32,857 nt of DNA from Gammaproteobacteria bacterium (GTDB lineage Bacteria > Pseudomonadota > Gammaproteobacteria > Pseudomonadales > Azotimanducaceae): NCBI GenBank assembly GCA_002697205.1, contig NZUN01000056.1, forward strand, positions 12,022 to 44,878, written 5' to 3'. Below the pieces are notes generated by a model that saw nothing but the letters and a program-made list of their open reading frames with translations, searched no databases and had not been told where the DNA came from. The translations under genes were made by a program, and so were the position numbers. Within the stretch, counting starts at the first letter, position 1. Every line of letters starts with the position of its first letter. This document shows positions 31,056-32,857 of the stretch, in pieces.

Positions 31056-31294
31056 TGCGATTTCCCTTCGATTTGCCTGTTGTCTAGGTGTTTTCCGGTT
31101 GATGAATGGCCTAAGTGTCTGTTTTTATTGAATGTTGTATAATGTTGTATGTTGTATAAGATTAGTTACATTGAATTTTATATCAGGATGAAGGCCGAAC
31201 CCTCCCTTCCGACCCCTAGCCCCATACAACATACAACACATACAACACACGGTTTTCTGCCACTTTTGGCGCACAACAGCCATACAACGCCATA
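31056..31294. other. AT-rich gene-free region with iteron-like repeats (origin candidate)
   Basis: A 239-nt gap without an open frame that fits codon use. Three GTTGTAT words lie close together at 31133-31158, and ATACAAC words recur at 31223-31288 in the opposite orientation. The 15-nt word TGTTGTATGTTGTAT near 31143-31157 is matched by its complement near 31224-31240. It follows a primase/helicase gene. It could be an origin, a regulatory region for the 31055 gene, or a terminator with a long loop. Confidence 0.5.
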
Positions 31295-32650
31295 CTACAA
31301 CCATTCGTCACCGATGATTGAAACGTCGTTTACGGCGAAGCAACGTTGCGTAACCCCGAACTTTTCCTTGTCCTTCGAACCAAGTTCGCGAAGTTCGCCG
31401 CTATCAATCATAAACTGAATGGTCGCCTTCAACGCATTGGTCGAACCAAGACGCGAATTACGGAACGACGCACGGCTATGCGTTCCTTGTGCCAGCGAAC
31501 GCCAAGGGATAATGCCCATAGCATGAAGCGCGGGCGGAACCTTGTATTTGCGTTCAGCGGTGGCAGCGTCGGCGCGAACCATAAGATTGATGAAGCGAAT
31601 AACGTCGTTGTGGCATTGCTTGTCGTTGAAGCCGTTCACCGACGAACCAACGTCGCCACGTTCGAAGCGCGCCAGCAACCGGGCAATGTCGTTGGCCACA
31701 AAGTCGCAAGCCCATTTGGCCGCGTTGTAATCAATGACGGGACCATTCCAATATAGGCCGACCGCAACGACCGCCGCAAGCTTCATCGCCTTTAGGTGCG
31801 CGCGGTTCCAAAGTTGCTTCACGACTTCGGCGTTGTTGCTGTTGATTTGCGCGTCGGCGAAGTCGTTAAATTCATCGAACAGCTTGCGCGCTTCGGCGCT
31901 GAAGGCGACGTTCATCGGCTTGAACGATTGGGCGCTATTGATGGCGTGGCACTTGGCCAAGAACGCCCGGCAATTGGCCAGCAAGCCCGGCGTAGCGCCA
32001 ACGTTGCGATGCGCTTCGTTCATGGGCGGACGTGGGCCGGTGTATTCCATGATGGTGAAGCGCGGAAGCAAGCCCGACGATACCATTGTTTCGTCCAACG
32101 CTTCGTAAAACTTTTCGGGAACGCTTTCGCCTATCATCGTGAAGGCTGGCGACGGTATCGGTTCGCCGACTTTATCTTTGTCGGAATACGCCGTTGGGTT
32201 CAACATATCGCCCGCGCCCGACTTGTTGTATAGGTCCAGCCAAACTTGCATGATTTGCTTTTCATGGCTGTTCGCATTCGGATGCGATATGCGCTTCAAC
32301 GTAATGCCGATTTCGCCTAGCACGGTAACGAACGACTTCGACCGTTCGAACCACTTCAACAGGCCAGCGCCGGAACCGATTTGTGACGGCCCGATATACT
32401 GGCGCATATAGGTGAAGTGCGCGCCATCCGGCCCCCATGCGATTTGTTCGGCCAAGCGATTGATGCCCGACCCTATGGCTTCCTTGCCCGTGCCGGTCGG
32501 CGCAATCAGCATTATGTAATGGTTCAAGCCGGTGCCGGATACGTTATACGCCCGACCCGCGACGCCTGATACGAAGGCCAATGCGCCAGCTAAGGCGATT
32601 TCCATTACGGGGCGCGGGGCCGTGTCATAGATGAATTGCGCGATTTCGCC
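31295..32650 (-). CDS. DUF3987 primase/helicase-like protein, N-terminus missing
   Basis: A ~450-residue phage part of a fused frame. Walker A motif IMLIAPTGTGKEAIG follows a hydrophobic helix near the edge (EIALAGALAFVSGVAGRAYN). Later LLPRFTIMEYTGPRPPMNEA and the helical C-terminal half are typical of DUF3987, a D5/primase C-terminal ATPase-like family in phage replication. The true start is lost: upstream of about 32650 the frame continues into unrelated enzyme sequence. Stop TAG at 31295. The AT-rich repeats just downstream fit a replication role. Confidence 0.8.
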   Translation of the reverse strand, partial: GEIAQFIYDTAPRPVMEIALAGALAFVSGVAGRAYNVSGTGLNHYIMLIAPTGTGKEAIGSGINRLAEQIAWGPDGAHFTYMRQYIGPSQIGSGAGLLKWFERSKSFVTVLGEIGITLKRISHPNANSHEKQIMQVWLDLYNKSGAGDMLNPTAYSDKDKVGEPIPSPAFTMIGESVPEKFYEALDETMVSSGLLPRFTIMEYTGPRPPMNEAHRNVGATPGLLANCRAFLAKCHAINSAQSFKPMNVAFSAEARKLFDEFNDFADAQINSNNAEVVKQLWNRAHLKAMKLAAVVAVGLYWNGPVIDYNAAKWACDFVANDIARLLARFERGDVGSSVNGFNDKQCHNDVIRFINLMVRADAATAERKYKVPPALHAMGIIPWRSLAQGTHSRASFRNSRLGSTNALKATIQFMIDSGELRELGSKDKEKFGVTQRCFAVNDVSIIGDEWL

Positions 32651-32857
32651 CACAAGACCCGGATGATCGTCAGCTATGGCGCCATGACCGCTCACCGTCG
32701 AAGCGACCGGTGCGTCGAGCAGTTCAGCCAATTCCGCGAGCAGGTTGCAGGCGCCCGCAAGGATGACGCCCCCGCCACAGATAAAGGCCGGTCGCTTGGC
32801 GGCGAGGATGACATCGGCTGCGGCAGCAATCAGTTCGCTGTCCGGGCCCGTGCGATA
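32651..32857 (-). CDS. Fragment of a thiamine-diphosphate enzyme (acetolactate synthase type), foreign to the phage
   Basis: The frame open to the right edge reads SELIAAAADVILAAKRPAFI, then GGGVILAGA, LAELAELLDAPVASTVSG and HGAIADDHPGLVG. This is the central TPP-enzyme domain of the acetolactate synthase family, which normally continues LGVVG or similar. Instead it switches in frame to the phage protein at GTGGGC. GAG/CTC words reappear here (32692, 32715 and 32736), unlike the phage part. It is a bacterial chromosome piece joined by mis-assembly or illegitimate recombination, not part of the phage gene. Confidence 0.8.

Noticed and set aside
31295-32731. A natural fusion of a TPP-enzyme domain with a phage ATPase
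   Set aside because: The TPP domain is cut in the middle of its fold, the phage domain lacks its N-terminus, and word use changes at the join. A chimera is more likely than a new domain architecture.
1-32857. CRISPR arrays, tRNA genes, rRNA, insertion sequences, integrase and attachment sites
   Set aside because: No direct-repeat/spacer pattern, cloverleaf, transposase or recombinase sequence was recognisable on either strand.

Overview
This window is most of a tailed double-stranded DNA phage genome of siphovirus type: it has a long tape-measure gene, a tail tube, no sheath and no baseplate wedge genes. Essentially every gene lies on the minus strand, so transcription runs from high to low coordinates. 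The genes are tightly packed with TAATG, ATGA, GTGA, TGATG and 8-nt overlaps. The host is probably an alphaproteobacterium. The pentamer GANTC, the site of the alphaproteobacterial CcrM methyltransferase, is virtually absent: I found one GACTC and no GAATC or GATTC. No integrase, excisionase or tRNA was seen, so lifestyle is not decided here.

Layout in the direction of transcription. (1) 32857-31295: the first ~205 bases encode a piece of a bacterial thiamine-diphosphate enzyme of the acetolactate synthase type, joined in frame to a DUF3987 primase/helicase-like phage protein. This is a chimeric edge, most likely an assembly artefact. (2) 31294-31056: an AT-rich, gene-free stretch with iteron-like GTTGTAT repeats in inverted orientation. 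(3) 31055-22163: an accessory region of about 26 small genes. Recognisable products are a VRR-NUC nuclease, a DUF3850 (ASCH-like) protein, a MazG-like pyrophosphohydrolase, a DnaJ-type zinc-ribbon membrane protein and other Cys-rich or membrane miniproteins. Five genes here are only 22-53 codons long but are fixed in place by start/stop overlaps or strong ribosome sites. Several short transcripts appear to start at a shared promoter type (TTGACR-N17, with a TACGNCGTA near-palindrome in some). (4) 22020-19682: lysis cassette of GH108 endolysin with a C-terminal membrane anchor, two membrane proteins (holin candidates) and overlapping i-spanin and o-spanin. (5) 19649-11663: terminase small and large subunits, DUF4055 portal, Mu F-like minor head protein, scaffold, major capsid, and connector/tail terminator genes. 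(6) 11659-1: major tail protein, tail-assembly chaperone with a GGGAAAC -1 frameshift, tail completion protein, tape measure, distal tail and tip proteins, J-like tip attachment protein, and the N-terminal part of a tail fibre running off the left edge. Factor-independent terminators follow the DUF7303-like gene, the major capsid gene and the major tail gene, as expected for highly expressed transcripts.

The most unusual signals are at the word level. The trinucleotide GAG/CTC is almost eliminated from the phage part: 33 occurrences in ~32.6 kb by eye, against roughly a thousand expected. This includes ribosome-binding sites, which use AAGGAA-type cores instead of GGAG. Conversely, the octamer TGTGGGCA occurs at least 15 times, about one expected, spread along the whole genome in both orientations. 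Neither is explained by a gene in this window.
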